Part shown: positions 1 to 5,579 of the stretch, one piece after another
Layout: each line of letters starts with the position of its first letter
How positions within the stretch are numbered: position 1 is the stretch's first letter
Assembly (NCBI GenBank): GCA_051960855.1
Contig: JBQCDV010000249.1
Coordinates: 1-5,939 of the forward strand
Direction of reading: 5' to 3'
Length of the DNA: 5,939 nucleotides
Source: JBQCDV01 sp051960855
Lineage (GTDB): Bacteria; Actinomycetota; Actinomycetes; JAJZTN01
Notes under the pieces: generated by a model
What the model saw: the letters and a program-made list of their open reading frames with translations, nothing else
Databases searched by the model: none
Told to the model about the DNA's origin: nothing
Position numbers and translations under genes: made by a program

Positions 1-338
1 GTGAACGAACGCAGCTGCACGTTGCGCTGCCGGGACGCAAGGCGCCACCGGATCACCTGCGGGTCGTAGACATTCCACTGCGCCTGCCGCCGCACCGTCG
101 TCCCGACGCGCCGCCGCGACTCGACCAGCCCCATCGAGGACAGCACCCGCAGAGCCTCGCGAACGACGGAGCGAGACACCCCGTGCTCGTCGGCGAGCGC
201 GTCGATGTAGAGCACCGTCCCCTCGCCCAGGTCCCCGCCGCAGATGGCGGTACCGAGGTCGTCGAGCACACGAGCGTGCAACCCGACAGCGGTCGCTGTG
301 GGGGCTGGGGAGTCAACGGGCACGGGTTCCAGCGTCAC
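1..338 (-). CDS. GntR-family (FadR subfamily) transcriptional regulator, DgoR-like, N-terminal part
   Basis: The gene runs off the left edge; about 112 N-terminal residues are visible. Residues about 20-85 form a winged helix-turn-helix of the GntR family: ALADEHGVSRSVVREALRVL (residues 47-66) is the classic helix-turn-helix, followed by SSMGLVESRRRVGTTV as the wing. After the wing, QWNVYDPQVIRW (87-98) resembles the linker of FadR-subfamily regulators of sugar-acid genes, including E. coli DgoR as I recall it. The ligand-binding all-helical C-terminal domain lies outside the window. The GTG at 338 is the first possible start, because an in-frame TAG lies 12 bases upstream; there is no clear ribosome binding site, and a GTG at codon 6 is an alternative. 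The gene is divergent from the transport and catabolic operon, so it is inferred to repress that operon and itself, with the pathway substrate or an intermediate as inducer. The family call is firm; the target and ligand are inferred. Confidence 0.9.
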   Translation of the reverse strand, partial: MTLEPVPVDSPAPTATAVGLHARVLDDLGTAICGGDLGEGTVLYIDALADEHGVSRSVVREALRVLSSMGLVESRRRVGTTVRRQAQWNVYDPQVIRWRLASRQRNVQLRSF

Positions 339-344
339 CGATAA

Positions 345-373
345 AGCCTATCCGTGCCAGCCGAGGGGTTGCC
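345..373 (-). promoter_or_regulatory. Candidate promoter for the GntR-family regulator
   Basis: Read on the minus strand, TAGGCT (350-345) fits the TAnnnT form of a -10 box, with a weak -35 match GGCAAC (373-368) at 17-base spacing. The -10 ends 6 bases before the GTG start at 338, so transcription could begin at the start codon itself and give a leaderless mRNA, which is common in actinobacteria. This is a pattern match only. Confidence 0.35.
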
Positions 374-398
374 TAAGTCGGATGTATGTGGTTAAGGT
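369..398 (+). promoter_or_regulatory. Candidate promoter for the transport/catabolism operon
   Basis: TTGCCT (369-374) as -35 and TAAGGT (393-398) as -10 are separated by 18 bases, which is acceptable for a housekeeping sigma promoter. Transcription would start near 405, leaving a leader of about 77 bases before the GTG at 482. The -35 box overlaps the candidate -35 of the divergent regulator promoter, so the two promoters would stand back to back. It is the best TTGnnn/TAnnnT pair I found on this strand; it is not proven. Confidence 0.4.
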
Positions 399-411
399 CG
401 CGCAACTAAGC

Positions 412-430
412 AGACCTGTGACTCAGGTCT
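412..430. promoter_or_regulatory. Perfect 7-bp inverted repeat, candidate operator
   Basis: AGACCTG (412-418) and its exact reverse complement CAGGTCT (424-430) are separated by TGACT. The site lies in the divergent region, just downstream of the predicted operon transcription start, where a bound dimer would block transcription. GntR-family dimers bind short palindromes of about this size, so the neighbouring regulator is the likely binder. The sequence is not the classic TGGTnnnACCA FadR site, so this is inference from symmetry and place. It could instead be an RNA hairpin in the leader. Confidence 0.45.
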
Positions 431-471
431 CCTCGTGGGAGCAGCGCCACGGGAACGGCAGCAACCGAAGT

Positions 472-475
472 GGAG
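472..475 (+). promoter_or_regulatory. Ribosome binding site that decides the binding-protein start
   Basis: GGAG sits six bases upstream of the GTG at 482. The GTG at 470 overlaps this motif and has no comparable motif of its own upstream, so the later start is preferred. Confidence 0.6.
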
Positions 476-481
476 ACACAA

Positions 482-1801
482 GTGATTCGGCGTTCAGCGA
501 CAGCGATCTCGTTGGCCGTCGCCGCGACTCTGGCTCTGGCCGGGTGTGGTGGTGGCAGCGGCGACAGCGGCAGCGGCAACGGCGGCGGTGACAACGGCGG
601 CGGGTCCAAGACCGTCCACGTCACGCTGGCCAACCACGTGTGGACCGAGAACATCAAGAAGGACCTGCCGACCTTCGAGAAGCAGAGCGGCCTCAAGGTC
701 GAGATCACGCAGCTCGGCGAGGACCAGCTGTCCGACCAGTACAACGTCAAGCTCAACGCCGGGTCCAGCGACATCGACGTGATGATGTACCGGCCGCTGC
801 AGGAGGGGAAGCTCTTCGCGAAGAACGGCTACCTCGCCGACATCAGCGACAAGGTGAAGTCGGCGAAGGACTGGAACTGGAGCGACTTCCAGGACGGGCC
901 TGTCAAGGCCACCACGTACAAGGACAAGGTTGTCGGCGTCCCGCTCATCACCGAGCAGGAGGTCCTCTACTACCGCAAGGACCTGCTGCAAAAGGCCGGC
1001 ATCTCTGAGCCGCCGAAGACGCTGGACGAGCTGAAGGCCGACGCCGCGAAGATCAAGGCGCAGAACCCCGGCATCGCCGGCTTCGTCGCCCGCACCGACA
1101 AGTCCGCCGCCGTCACGCAGTTCTCCAGCTTCCTGTACAGCATGGGCGGGGACTTCATCGACGACAACGGCAAGGCGGCCGTCAACACGCCGGAGGCCAA
1201 GAAGGCCTACGACCTCTACGGCACGCTCATCCGTGAGGACGGCCCGGCGCAGGTCAGCACCGACATGAGCTGGCCCGAGGCGATGGCGATCTTCACGCAG
1301 GGCAAGGCCGCCTTCTACACCGAGGCTGACTCGCTCTACGCCAACGCGACCGACCCGGCCAAGTCCAAGGTCGCCGACACGGTCGGCTTCGCGGAGTTCC
1401 CCGCCGGTCCGGCCGGCTCCAAGCCCTACAACGTCCCGTCGTGGGCGCTGGGCATCAACGCCGCCTCGAACAACCAGGACAACGCCTGGAAGTTCATCCA
1501 GTGGGCGACGAGCAAGCAGATGGTGCTCGAGGCCCAGAAGGAGGGCGTCCCCGGCGCCCGTCAGTCGGTCTGGGATGACCCCGCTGGCACCTCGACCTAC
1601 CCGAAGGACCTCGCGAAGGTGATCGCGGCGAGCACCAAGAACGGCGTCGGGCACGACCGTCCGCTGGTCATCAAGGTGCCCGAGGCCCGCGAGATCGTCG
1701 GTCAGCCGATCGTCGACTCCATCACCGGCAAGGACGTCTCGGCGTCGGCCGAGCAGGCCGAGAAGGCCTTCCAGCAGCTGCTGGACGACGAGGACAAGTA
1801 G
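482..1801 (+). CDS. ABC transporter solute-binding lipoprotein, family 1 (CUT1 type)
   Basis: This is a 439-residue extracellular sugar-binding protein of the SBP family 1 (MalE/UgpB-like) group, which delivers substrate to the two permeases encoded next. Residues 1-22 are a lipoprotein signal: MIRR, a hydrophobic stretch, and the lipobox LAGC with Cys22 as the lipidated residue. The twin arginine lacks the Tat consensus, so Sec export is expected. Residues 23-42 are a Gly/Ser/Asp/Asn-rich tether typical of actinobacterial lipoproteins. Family features include WPEAMAIFTQGKAAF (264-278), SWALGINAAS (320-329) and AWKFIQW (335-341). The length is normal for the family. GTG at 482 is chosen over GTG at 470 because GGAG lies six bases upstream and the signal peptide then starts normally. 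The substrate is not readable from sequence; the downstream enzymes suggest galactonate or a galactonate-containing sugar. The gene is first in the operon and is separated from the permeases by 169 bases. Confidence 0.93.
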   Translation: MIRRSATAISLAVAATLALAGCGGGSGDSGSGNGGGDNGGGSKTVHVTLANHVWTENIKKDLPTFEKQSGLKVEITQLGEDQLSDQYNVKLNAGSSDIDVMMYRPLQEGKLFAKNGYLADISDKVKSAKDWNWSDFQDGPVKATTYKDKVVGVPLITEQEVLYYRKDLLQKAGISEPPKTLDELKADAAKIKAQNPGIAGFVARTDKSAAVTQFSSFLYSMGGDFIDDNGKAAVNTPEAKKAYDLYGTLIREDGPAQVSTDMSWPEAMAIFTQGKAAFYTEADSLYANATDPAKSKVADTVGFAEFPAGPAGSKPYNVPSWALGINAASNNQDNAWKFIQWATSKQMVLEAQKEGVPGARQSVWDDPAGTSTYPKDLAKVIAASTKNGVGHDRPLVIKVPEAREIVGQPIVDSITGKDVSASAEQAEKAFQQLLDDEDK

Positions 1802-1820
1802 TCCGCTCGAGAGCGGCGAC

Positions 1821-1856
1821 GACGTCAGCGACAACGTCAGCGACAACGTCAGCGAC
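1821..1856 (+). repeat. Three-copy 12-bp tandem repeat
   Basis: The unit AACGTCAGCGAC occurs at 1833-1844 and 1845-1856, preceded by a copy with one changed base (GACGTCAGCGAC) at 1821-1832. It begins 20 bases after the stop of the binding-protein gene and its last two bases are also the foot of the stem-loop that follows. The unit contains ACGT, but only the first copy makes the full GACGTC palindrome. It may be a slippage product, a protein site or part of an RNA processing element; the function is unknown. Confidence 0.9.
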
Positions 1857-1885
1857 GGGGCCGGCCGCAGTCCGGCCGGCCCCGT
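1855..1885 (+). terminator. GC-rich stem-loop between binding-protein and permease genes (attenuator or mRNA-stabilising hairpin)
   Basis: ACGGGGCCGGCCG (1855-1867) pairs perfectly with CGGCCGGCCCCGT (1873-1885) around a CAGTC loop, giving a 13-bp stem that one G-U pair can lengthen. The following bases (TCGTCGTTTGCC) hold only a short broken T run, so it is at best a partial intrinsic terminator. Since no clear promoter is seen before the permease gene, some read-through is expected. Such hairpins after binding-protein genes in ABC operons can raise binding-protein mRNA relative to permease mRNA; that role is inferred here. Confidence 0.7.
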
Positions 1886-1970
1886 TCGTCGTTTGCCAGC
1901 TCCTCACCGAGGGCTTGCGTGCCCGCGCCCTCCCCAGCCCAGACTCACCCCTTCGACCGAGAGCTGTCTC

Positions 1971-2906
1971 ATGGCGACCGCTACGACACCTGCCACGCGC
2001 GGCGCGCGCGTTCCCCTGGTCGGCGGCTGGTCCCGCTGGGCCAACCGACACGTGAAGTGGGTCTTCGCGGCCCCTGCGATGGCGTTCGTCGCCGTCCTCA
2101 TCATCTTTCCCGTCGGCTGGACGGTCTTCCTCAGCCTGACCGACGCCGAAGGCTCCGTCCGGGCGGACAAGTCCTTCGTGGGCTTGAGCAACTACCTCGA
2201 CGTTCTCTCCGACACGCGCCGCTTCTGGCCCGCCGTCCTGCGGACCGGCATCTTCACGGGTGTCTCGCTGGCGCTGGAGCTCGTCCTGGGTCTGGCCATC
2301 GCGCTGCTGCTGTGGCGGCCCTTCAAGGGTGAGAAGTGGGTCCGCTCCATCATCCTCATGCCGCTCGTGGCGACGCCGGTCGCCGTCGGCATGATGTGGC
2401 GGCTGCTCCTGGACCCCAACATCGGCTTCGCCAACGAGATGCTCAGCTGGGTGGGGATTCCGCCGCAGCCGTGGCTGAGCAGCCCGAGCAGCGCGCTCAT
2501 CACCACCGCCCTGATCGACGTGTGGCAGTGGACGCCGATGGTCGTGCTGATCCTGCTGGCCGGCCTGACGTCGCTCTCCGAGGAGCCGCAGGAGGCCGCC
2601 CTGGTCGACGGTGCGTCGTCCTGGCAGCGCTTCCGCTACGTCACCCTGCCGCTGCTGACTCCGACGCTCGTCGTCGCGGTCCTGCTCCGCGGCATCGACG
2701 CCATCAAGACCTTCGACATCCTCTACTCGACCAAGGGCAAGGGCGGCGGCTCCTTCCACGAGGTGGAGACGCTCAACGTGTACGCCTACGGGCTGAGCTT
2801 CGACTACAACGAGTACGGCATCGCCTCCGCCGTCCTGATCCTCTTCTTCCTTCTCATCATCGCGTGCATGTGGCTCGTCACCGCGCGCGCTAGGAAGGCC
2901 TCCTGA
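1971..2906 (+). CDS. ABC transporter permease, MalF/UgpA type (CUT1)
   Basis: This is an inner-membrane permease of 311 residues in the BPD_transp_1 (MalF-like) family, one half of the channel. Six hydrophobic segments can be seen at roughly 31-56, 92-114, 126-147, 176-199, 226-246 and 283-303. The EAA loop that contacts the ATPase is clear between segments 4 and 5: EEPQEAALVDGASSWQRF (204-221), with Gly214, followed by the conserved Leu-Pro at 226-227. The ATG at 1971 is chosen because residues just after it match the usual short cytoplasmic tail; a GAGAG at 1959-1963 can serve as ribosome binding site. An upstream in-frame TTG (1893) would add an unlikely Pro/Arg-rich stretch encoded next to the hairpin. 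The stop codon overlaps the next start by one base (TGATG). Confidence 0.95.
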   Translation: MATATTPATRGARVPLVGGWSRWANRHVKWVFAAPAMAFVAVLIIFPVGWTVFLSLTDAEGSVRADKSFVGLSNYLDVLSDTRRFWPAVLRTGIFTGVSLALELVLGLAIALLLWRPFKGEKWVRSIILMPLVATPVAVGMMWRLLLDPNIGFANEMLSWVGIPPQPWLSSPSSALITTALIDVWQWTPMVVLILLAGLTSLSEEPQEAALVDGASSWQRFRYVTLPLLTPTLVVAVLLRGIDAIKTFDILYSTKGKGGGSFHEVETLNVYAYGLSFDYNEYGIASAVLILFFLLIIACMWLVTARARKAS

Positions 2907-3727
2907 TGCCCACTCGCACCCTGTCCCCGGGCTACCGGGCATTCCGCGTCATCGCTCTGGCCGTCGTCATCCTCGTCCTGATCGCGCCGCTGATCTGGAT
3001 GGTCCTGGCCTCGTTCAAGACCACCGTCGACATCTACAGCCCGGGCAAGCTGCTGTTCCACCCGACGATCTCGCACTACGTGAAGGTGCTGCAGCAGGCG
3101 AACTACCTGCAGTTCGTCTTCAACAGCTTCTGGGTCGCCTTCGTGTCCACGGTGATCTCGCTGATCATCGGCGTCCCGGCCGCCTACTCGATGAGCCGCT
3201 TCTCGATGAACCGGTCGGCCCTGGTCGTCCTGATGGCCCGCATCATCCCCGGCGTCTCGCTGCTGGTGCCGTGGTTCTACGTCTTCTCGAACCTGCACCT
3301 GGTCGGCGGCTACTCGGTGCTGATCCTCAGCCACATGTTCGTCGCGCTGCCGCTCGTGGTCTACATCATGATGGGCTACTTCGACGCGCTGCCCCTCGAG
3401 CTCGAGGAGGCCGGCCAGGTCGACGGCCTCACCGTGATCGGCACCTTCTGGCATATCACCATGCGGCTGTCGGTGCCGGGCATCGCGACCGCGGGGATCC
3501 TGGCCTTCATCTTCTCGTGGAACAACTTCATGTTCGCGCTCGTGCTCTCCAGCGAGCACACGAAGACGCTCCCCGTCGCGATCTTCAACTTCGTCGGCTA
3601 CGCCAGCATCGACTGGGGCGGTCTGATGGCAGCAGCGACTGTCGTCACCCTGCCGATCATCGTCATTGCCTTGTTCACACAGAAGTACATCGTCTCCGGC
3701 CTCACCGCAGGGGCGACGAAGGGATGA
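2906..3727 (+). CDS. ABC transporter permease, MalG/UgpE type (CUT1)
   Basis: This is the partner permease of 273 residues, the usual size for MalG-type proteins. A first membrane segment spans about 13-36, followed by the periplasmic-side loop LASFKTTVDIYSPG, typical of this subfamily. The EAA loop is EEAGQVDGLTVIGTFWHI (167-184), with Asp173 and Gly174 conserved and the middle motif reading E-A-G rather than E-A-A, a common variant. Later hydrophobic stretches include the segment near IFSWNNFMFALVL, a hallmark of the family. AGGAAGG (2892-2898) lies seven bases before the ATG, a strong ribosome binding site inside the end of the previous gene. It forms a heterodimeric channel with the upstream permease. 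No ATP-binding subunit follows, so the ATPase must be encoded elsewhere. The gene ends in an ATGA overlap with the dehydratase gene. Confidence 0.95.
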   Translation: MPTRTLSPGYRAFRVIALAVVILVLIAPLIWMVLASFKTTVDIYSPGKLLFHPTISHYVKVLQQANYLQFVFNSFWVAFVSTVISLIIGVPAAYSMSRFSMNRSALVVLMARIIPGVSLLVPWFYVFSNLHLVGGYSVLILSHMFVALPLVVYIMMGYFDALPLELEEAGQVDGLTVIGTFWHITMRLSVPGIATAGILAFIFSWNNFMFALVLSSEHTKTLPVAIFNFVGYASIDWGGLMAAATVVTLPIIVIALFTQKYIVSGLTAGATKG

Positions 3728-4908
3728 GCGACATTCCCACCATGGACAGCCGCAGGAGCAGCACCACGATCGCGCGCGTCGAGACCTTCCTCGTCGCACC
3801 GCGCTGGCTCTTCGTCCGCATCGAGACCGAGGACGGGGCCGTCGGCTGGGGCGAGGCGACCTGTGAGGGCCGTTCCGAGACAGTGCAGACCGCCGTCACC
3901 CAGCTCTCGGAGCTGCTCGTGGGGCAGGACGCCGGGCGCATCGAGGACCTGTGGCAAGTGCTCACCAAGGCCTCGTTCTACCGCGGGGGCGCGATCCTCG
4001 CGAGTGCCGTCGCCGGCATCGACCAGGCGCTGTGGGACCTCAAGGGGAAGCAGCTCGGCGTCCCGGTGCACGACCTGCTCGGCGGGGCGGTGCGCGACCG
4101 GATCCGCGTCTATGGCTGGGTCGGCGGTGACGAGCCGGCGGAGGTGGCCGACCACATCCAGGCCCGGCTCGATGCTGGTCTCACCGCTGTCAAGATGAAC
4201 GCCAGCGGGCGGATGCGCCCGGTCGCCTCCAGTGCCGAGCTCGACCTCGTCGTGCAGCGGGTCGCCGCCGCTCGCGACGTCCTCGGCCCCGGCCGCGATG
4301 TCGCTGTCGACTTCCACGGGCGGTTCACCCTCGCCGACGTCCGGCGGATCGCCCCCCTGCTCGAGCCGTTCCATCCGTTCTTCCTCGAGGAGCCCGTCCT
4401 CCCCGAGAACAGCCACCTCATCGGGCAGGTCGTCGCGACGACTCCGACGCCGATCGCGACCGGCGAGCGGCTGTACAACCGGCAGGAGTTCCTTCCCGTC
4501 CTCCAGGCGGGCATCGCGGTCGCCCAGCCGGATCTGTCCCACGCCGGCGGCATCACCGAGGTACGCAAGATCGCCGCGCTGGCCGAGGTCTTCGACGTCC
4601 AGCTCGCACCCCACTGTCCGCTCGGCCCCCTCGCGCTGGCCAGCTGCCTGCAGGTTGGCTTCGCCACGGTCAACCACCTCATCCAAGAGCAGAGCCTGGG
4701 CATCCACTACAACCAGGGCCGCGACGTCCTCGACTACCTGGTCGACACCAAGCCGCTGGAGTTCGTCGACGGTCACATCGAGCGCTGGGATGCGCTCGGC
4801 CTGGGGATCGAGATCGACGAGACGGCCGTGCGAGAGGCCGCGCTCGCCGGTCACTCCTGGCGCAATCCCGTGTGGCGCCACGACAACGGCGGCTACGCGG
4901 AATGGTGA
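3724..4908 (+). CDS. dgoD: D-galactonate dehydratase (mandelate racemase/enolase superfamily)
   Basis: This enzyme removes water from D-galactonate to give 2-keto-3-deoxy-D-galactonate, using Mg2+, in the cytoplasm. The 394 residues align along their length with E. coli DgoD (382 residues) from memory, including the APRWLFVRIETEDG start, the WVGGD segment, and the nearly identical C-terminus WRNPVWRH. The key residues are all present: metal ligands Asp196, Glu222 and Glu248 (E. coli 183, 209, 235), acid His198 in VDFHGR, base His297 in APHCPLGP, and Glu322 in QEQSLGIHYN. The capping domain fills about residues 14-130 and the barrel the rest. The ATG at 3724 overlaps the permease stop (ATGA), with AGGGG (3709-3713) as a possible ribosome binding site; it gives about 12 more N-terminal residues than E. 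coli. ATG 3742 is a possible later start with poor spacing. Related dehydratases with other acid sugars exist, but the overall match makes galactonate the best call. Confidence 0.92.
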   Translation: MSDIPTMDSRRSSTTIARVETFLVAPRWLFVRIETEDGAVGWGEATCEGRSETVQTAVTQLSELLVGQDAGRIEDLWQVLTKASFYRGGAILASAVAGIDQALWDLKGKQLGVPVHDLLGGAVRDRIRVYGWVGGDEPAEVADHIQARLDAGLTAVKMNASGRMRPVASSAELDLVVQRVAAARDVLGPGRDVAVDFHGRFTLADVRRIAPLLEPFHPFFLEEPVLPENSHLIGQVVATTPTPIATGERLYNRQEFLPVLQAGIAVAQPDLSHAGGITEVRKIAALAEVFDVQLAPHCPLGPLALASCLQVGFATVNHLIQEQSLGIHYNQGRDVLDYLVDTKPLEFVDGHIERWDALGLGIEIDETAVREAALAGHSWRNPVWRHDNGGYAEW

Positions 4909-5579
4909 CGCCAGCAGAGGACACAGCGCCGTTCCTCGATCGGATGCGCGCGGCCGGAGTCGTCGCCATCCTGCGCGGCACCGACCCCCAGGCGGTTGTC
5001 GACGCCGGTCGGGCCCTGCTCGAGGCCGGCATCTCGGCCCTCGAGGTCTCCCTCACGACACCGGGCGCCGTCGACGCCATCCGCGAGCTGCTCGCCTCGG
5101 CGCCGGCCGGCAGCCTCGTCGGAGCGGGGACAGTCTTGACGGTCGAGCAGGCAGCCGCGGTCATCGGCTGTGGCGCCCAGTTCGCCGTGACTCCGGCGCT
5201 GTCAGCAGGTGTCGGCGCCTGCGTCGAGGCGGGCCTGCCTGTAGCGGCCGGTGCGCTCACGCCGACGGAGGTCCTGACCGCACTGCAGTCTGGTGTCGCG
5301 GCGGTCAAGGTCTTCCCTGCCAGCGTCTTCGGGCCCGGGTACGTCAAGGCCCTGCGCGACCCCTTTCCCGACGCCCCGTTGGTCCCCGTCGGAGGTGTCG
5401 GGATCGACGACGTCCCCGCCTACCTGCAGGCCGGTGCCGTCGCGGTCGGCGTCGGCAACCCGCTCGTGGGGGACGCCGTCCGCGGCGGCGACCTGACCGC
5501 CCTGCGCGACCGCGCCGCCCGCTACCTCGCCGCTGCCCACGCCAGCCACCAGGCATCGTCGTCCGGCGGGCACGCGTGA
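4902..5579 (+). CDS. dgoA: 2-dehydro-3-deoxy-6-phosphogalactonate / KDPG aldolase (class I)
   Basis: This 225-residue protein belongs to the KDPG/KHG aldolase family (Eda, DgoA). It cleaves 2-keto-3-deoxy-6-phosphogalactonate to pyruvate and D-glyceraldehyde 3-phosphate through a Schiff base. Lys136 in VKVFPAS is the Schiff-base lysine, Glu48 in ALEVSL the general acid/base, and Arg25 in AILRGT with GAGTVL (74-79) complete the pyruvate/phosphate site. The FPASVFGPGYVKAL stretch and the AILRG start look more like DgoA than Eda, fitting the dgoD neighbour; activity on both epimers is possible. ATG 4902 overlaps the dehydratase stop by seven bases; GTG 4905 would give a 4-base GTGA overlap and is nearly as good. 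A GTG at 4872 would start deep inside the dehydratase gene and is not needed. The last about ten residues are a low-complexity Ser/Gly/His tail. Unlike some old dgoA entries, aldolase and dehydratase are separate proteins. Confidence 0.9.
   Translation: MVTPAEDTAPFLDRMRAAGVVAILRGTDPQAVVDAGRALLEAGISALEVSLTTPGAVDAIRELLASAPAGSLVGAGTVLTVEQAAAVIGCGAQFAVTPALSAGVGACVEAGLPVAAGALTPTEVLTALQSGVAAVKVFPASVFGPGYVKALRDPFPDAPLVPVGGVGIDDVPAYLQAGAVAVGVGNPLVGDAVRGGDLTALRDRAARYLAAAHASHQASSSGGHA

Noticed and set aside
53..316. 87-codon minus-strand frame at the left edge
   Set aside because: It lies in the wrong frame of the regulator gene; the frame starting at 338 encodes a clear helix-turn-helix.
470..472. 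GTG at 470 as the binding-protein start
   Set aside because: It has no good ribosome binding site and itself overlaps the GGAG motif that serves the GTG at 482.
482..550. Twin-arginine export signal in the binding protein
   Set aside because: The arginine pair is not followed by the x-F-L-K pattern, and a complete lipoprotein signal with LAGC lipobox explains the N-terminus.
494..1846. 450-codon open frame on the minus strand opposite the binding-protein gene
   Set aside because: It is an antisense shadow of a GC-rich gene: Leu/Val/Arg/Asp-heavy composition, no recognisable domain, and full overlap with a clear coding gene carrying signal peptide and family motifs.
1821..1856. CRISPR-like repeats
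   Set aside because: The units are 12 bp, contiguous and without spacers, and no cas genes are present.
1893..1970. TTG-initiated N-terminal extension of the first permease
   Set aside because: It would add a Pro/Arg-rich stretch not expected in the family, starting eight bases after the stem-loop; ATG 1971 gives a normal permease.
1722..2942. 406-codon minus-strand open frame with a DVVA repeat
   Set aside because: The repeat is only the 12-bp tandem repeat read backwards, since its length is a multiple of three; the rest is antisense to a clear permease with low-complexity charged composition.
2804..4881. Long minus-strand open frames opposite the second permease and the dehydratase
   Set aside because: They are Asp/Glu/Arg/His-rich antisense frames without domains, opposite strongly conserved genes.
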